Made by a program: the position numbers and the translations under genes | Notes under the pieces: model-generated | Seen by the model: only the letters and a program-made list of their open reading frames with translations | Databases searched by the model: none | What the model was told of the DNA's origin: nothing | From: Chloroflexota bacterium | GTDB lineage: Bacteria > Chloroflexota > Anaerolineae > Anaerolineales > JACQED01 | Length of the DNA stretch: 6,195 bases | Reading direction: 5' to 3' | Assembly: GCA_016200785.1 (NCBI GenBank) | Contig: JACQED010000442.1 | Coordinates: 1-6,195, forward strand | Shown here: positions 5,162-6,195 of the stretch, in pieces | Layout: each line of letters starts with the position of its first letter | Position numbering within the stretch: the first letter of the stretch is position 1

Positions 5162-5168
5162 AGGAGGG
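5162..5168 (+). promoter_or_regulatory. Strong ribosome binding site of the bactofilin gene
   Basis: AGGAGGG is close to the full anti-16S complement and lies 4 bases before the ATG at 5173. Together with the strong promoter it suggests that this is the most highly expressed gene in the window. Confidence 0.8.
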
Positions 5169-5172
5169 TACT

Positions 5173-5676
5173 ATGTTTCGCAGAACTCCGCCCGCGCCAC
5201 CCAAGAACGGCCACAAAAACGGGAATGGCAATGGTAACGGAAGTGGCCACGGCCATCACCGCGAAGAAGCCATTGCCACAACAGTCAAAGCGCCGGTCGG
5301 CATTGAGACCGTCTTAGGGGCAAACGCCAACTTCAGCGGCACGCTGACGGCCAACGCCGGGGTACGGATCGACGGGGGCTTTGACGGCTCCATAGAGATT
5401 GACGGCCCGCTCGTCATCGGCGAGGGCGCCAGGGTCGTCGCCGAAACTATTCGGGCCAAGGCAGTATCCATCGCCGGGTCAGTCAAAGGCAATATCACCG
5501 CCGACAAAGTCGAGATTCTCAGCACAGGCCGCGTTTACGGCGATCTGACTGTGGCGGCGTTCATGACCGAGGAAGGGGCGGTTCTCCGGGGAAGCGTTAC
5601 GATGCAGGACGAAGTGGAGACAGCCGACGCGACGATGCCCGTCCAAGCATTCGGGGGAAACGGTCACTCGAACTGA
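5173..5676 (+). CDS. Bactofilin, polymer-forming cytoskeletal protein
   Basis: Bactofilins polymerise without nucleotide into filaments on the inner face of the membrane and position cell-wall, stalk or chromosome-segregation machinery. The 167-residue protein has a disordered N-terminus, a core of about residues 46-147, and a short flexible tail. The core shows the right-handed beta-helix pattern of glycine-ended short strands: IETVLGANANFSGTL, VRIDGGFDGSI, GPLVIGEGARV, SIAGSVKGNI, VEILSTGRVYGDL and EEGAVLRGSV. The N-terminal region is unusual: residues 12-29 are almost entirely Asn, Gly, His, Lys and Ser with an NG repeat and three histidines at the end, in place of the usual short hydrophobic or basic membrane-targeting tail. 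Strong promoter and ribosome binding site lie upstream, and an intrinsic terminator follows, so it is monocistronic. No M23 peptidase, a frequent bactofilin neighbour, is present here. Family assignment is secure. Confidence 0.93.
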   Translation: MFRRTPPAPPKNGHKNGNGNGNGSGHGHHREEAIATTVKAPVGIETVLGANANFSGTLTANAGVRIDGGFDGSIEIDGPLVIGEGARVVAETIRAKAVSIAGSVKGNITADKVEILSTGRVYGDLTVAAFMTEEGAVLRGSVTMQDEVETADATMPVQAFGGNGHSN

Positions 5677-5677
5677 G

Positions 5678-5699
5678 AAGCATTTTGGGAAACATGCTT
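5678..5699. other. Imperfect inverted repeat after the bactofilin stop
   Basis: AAGCAT (5678-5683) pairs with ATGCTT (5694-5699), and after one T-C mismatch TT/AA extends the stem to a GGGA loop. It begins 1 base after the stop codon and lies 9 bases before the strong terminator. It may stabilise the 3' end of the mRNA or be an operator-like palindrome; there is no T tract. Confidence 0.4.
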
Positions 5700-5708
5700 G
5701 GGAAATTG

Positions 5709-5736
5709 GCCCGCCAGAAACGGCGGGCTTTTTGTT
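5709..5736 (+). terminator. Intrinsic terminator of the bactofilin gene
   Basis: GCCCGCC (5709-5715) pairs perfectly with GGCGGGC (5722-5728) around the 6-base loop AGAAAC, followed by TTTTT-G-TTT (5729-5737). This is a classical rho-independent terminator for plus-strand transcription. On the minus strand the following sequence has only a short T-poor tail, so it would be a weak terminator for the converging toxin gene. Confidence 0.9.
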
Positions 5737-5794
5737 TGTGCGTACCAGGTCAGGATGTCAGCGCAGTAGTAGCGGGGCTGGAGGGCGGGGAGGG

Positions 5795-6195
5795 TCACTT
5801 CGTTTGGCTTCCGGGAGCAATTGTCCAATTCTCCAATGGAAGCCTGGGAACTCTGGCGTAATGGCGGACGTTATTCGTCACCAATGTCCGTTGCTCAACT
5901 AACGCGGTGCTTGCAATTAGCAGGTCAAAGTCAGCGACAGGCTGGCCTTGTTTCCGAAGATCGGCTTTGAGCCTGCCAAACGTTTTCGAGATGCTGTCAG
6001 TGAGAGGTAACACAGCGATCTGGCTCACAAAGGTGTCGGCGCGGGCAAGATTCGCGGCGACCTTTGCCGAGTTATACACGCCGAAATACAATTCAGCCAC
6101 GGTGATCACCGAAACAGCTACGTCCCCGAGTCCGACACCTTCCAGATGCTCCCGCACGGCCTGCATCCCTTTGAGCCAATAGATGCAGGTATCGG
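5795..6195 (-). CDS. VapC-like PIN-domain toxin, truncated at the window edge
   Basis: PIN-domain VapC toxins are Mg-dependent ribonucleases that cut tRNA or other RNA and are neutralised by a VapB-type antitoxin. The gene reads on the minus strand and is cut by the right edge: 132 residues are visible. An internal ATG exists at 6166, but the frame stays open upstream and reads DTCIYWLKG, the usual VapC N-terminal phrase, so the true start lies a few codons outside. The first catalytic Asp of the LDT-type motif is probably also just outside. Visible family features are the acidic Glu in ITVAELYFG (codon near 6094), the Asp cluster in VADFDLLIAST (near 5926-5934), TNN-x-x-HY, and the family-typical ending PRLPLENW. 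Any antitoxin gene would normally precede it, beyond 6195. It converges on the bactofilin gene and is probably a mobile accessory locus unrelated to its neighbour. Confidence 0.88.
   Translation of the reverse strand, partial: DTCIYWLKGMQAVREHLEGVGLGDVAVSVITVAELYFGVYNSAKVAANLARADTFVSQIAVLPLTDSISKTFGRLKADLRKQGQPVADFDLLIASTALVEQRTLVTNNVRHYARVPRLPLENWTIAPGSQTK

Noticed and set aside
5097..5172. Small reading frame from an ATG in the intergenic island
   Set aside because: It runs through the TTGACA/-10 promoter and the bactofilin ribosome site and continues out of frame into the bactofilin gene, with no supporting ribosome site.

Overview
The window is GC-rich, densely packed bacterial DNA with short or overlapping gene junctions and several GTG starts. 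Alanine- and proline-rich proteins, a two-repeat Gmad2-type surface lipoprotein, a bactofilin and a CTACAAT-type -10 suggest an environmental bacterium, possibly Chloroflexota (Anaerolineae-like). That assignment is inference from general style; there is no rRNA or marker gene here to confirm it.

Layout. Bases 1-90 hold no gene I can support. A pair of abutting genes of unknown function (91-492 and 493-1059) ends in a probable intrinsic terminator, followed immediately by an extended -10 promoter. From there a directon of five genes runs from 1092 to 4047: a small four-helix membrane protein, a membrane-anchored protein with a PsbP-like segment, two stand-alone response-regulator receiver domains that are clearly tandem duplicates, and a non-canonical isocitrate/isopropylmalate dehydrogenase-family enzyme. 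The first four junctions overlap by 4 bases or are only 7 bases long, so co-transcription is likely. After a 67-base gap comes a secreted, probably lipid-anchored protein with two Gmad2-type immunoglobulin-like repeats (4115-5017).

A 155-base AT-rich intergenic island (5018-5172) carries small inverted and direct repeats and the clearest promoter of the window (TTGACA plus extended -10). It drives a bactofilin gene (5173-5676), which ends at a strong intrinsic terminator. On the opposite strand, converging on the bactofilin, is a VapC-like PIN-domain toxin gene cut by the right edge of the window; its first few codons and any antitoxin gene lie outside.

How the genes work together. The bactofilin (cell-shape cytoskeleton) and the Gmad2 protein (envelope) are both linked to the cell surface but appear to be separate transcription units. 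The five-gene directon is the least ordinary part. Two phosphorylatable receivers without output domains or a kinase sit between two membrane proteins of unknown function and a metabolic dehydrogenase whose usual signature loop is replaced. This could be a small signalling/metabolism module, but the sequence alone supports only the gene linkage. No CRISPR array, tRNA, rRNA, insertion sequence or prophage signal was seen.
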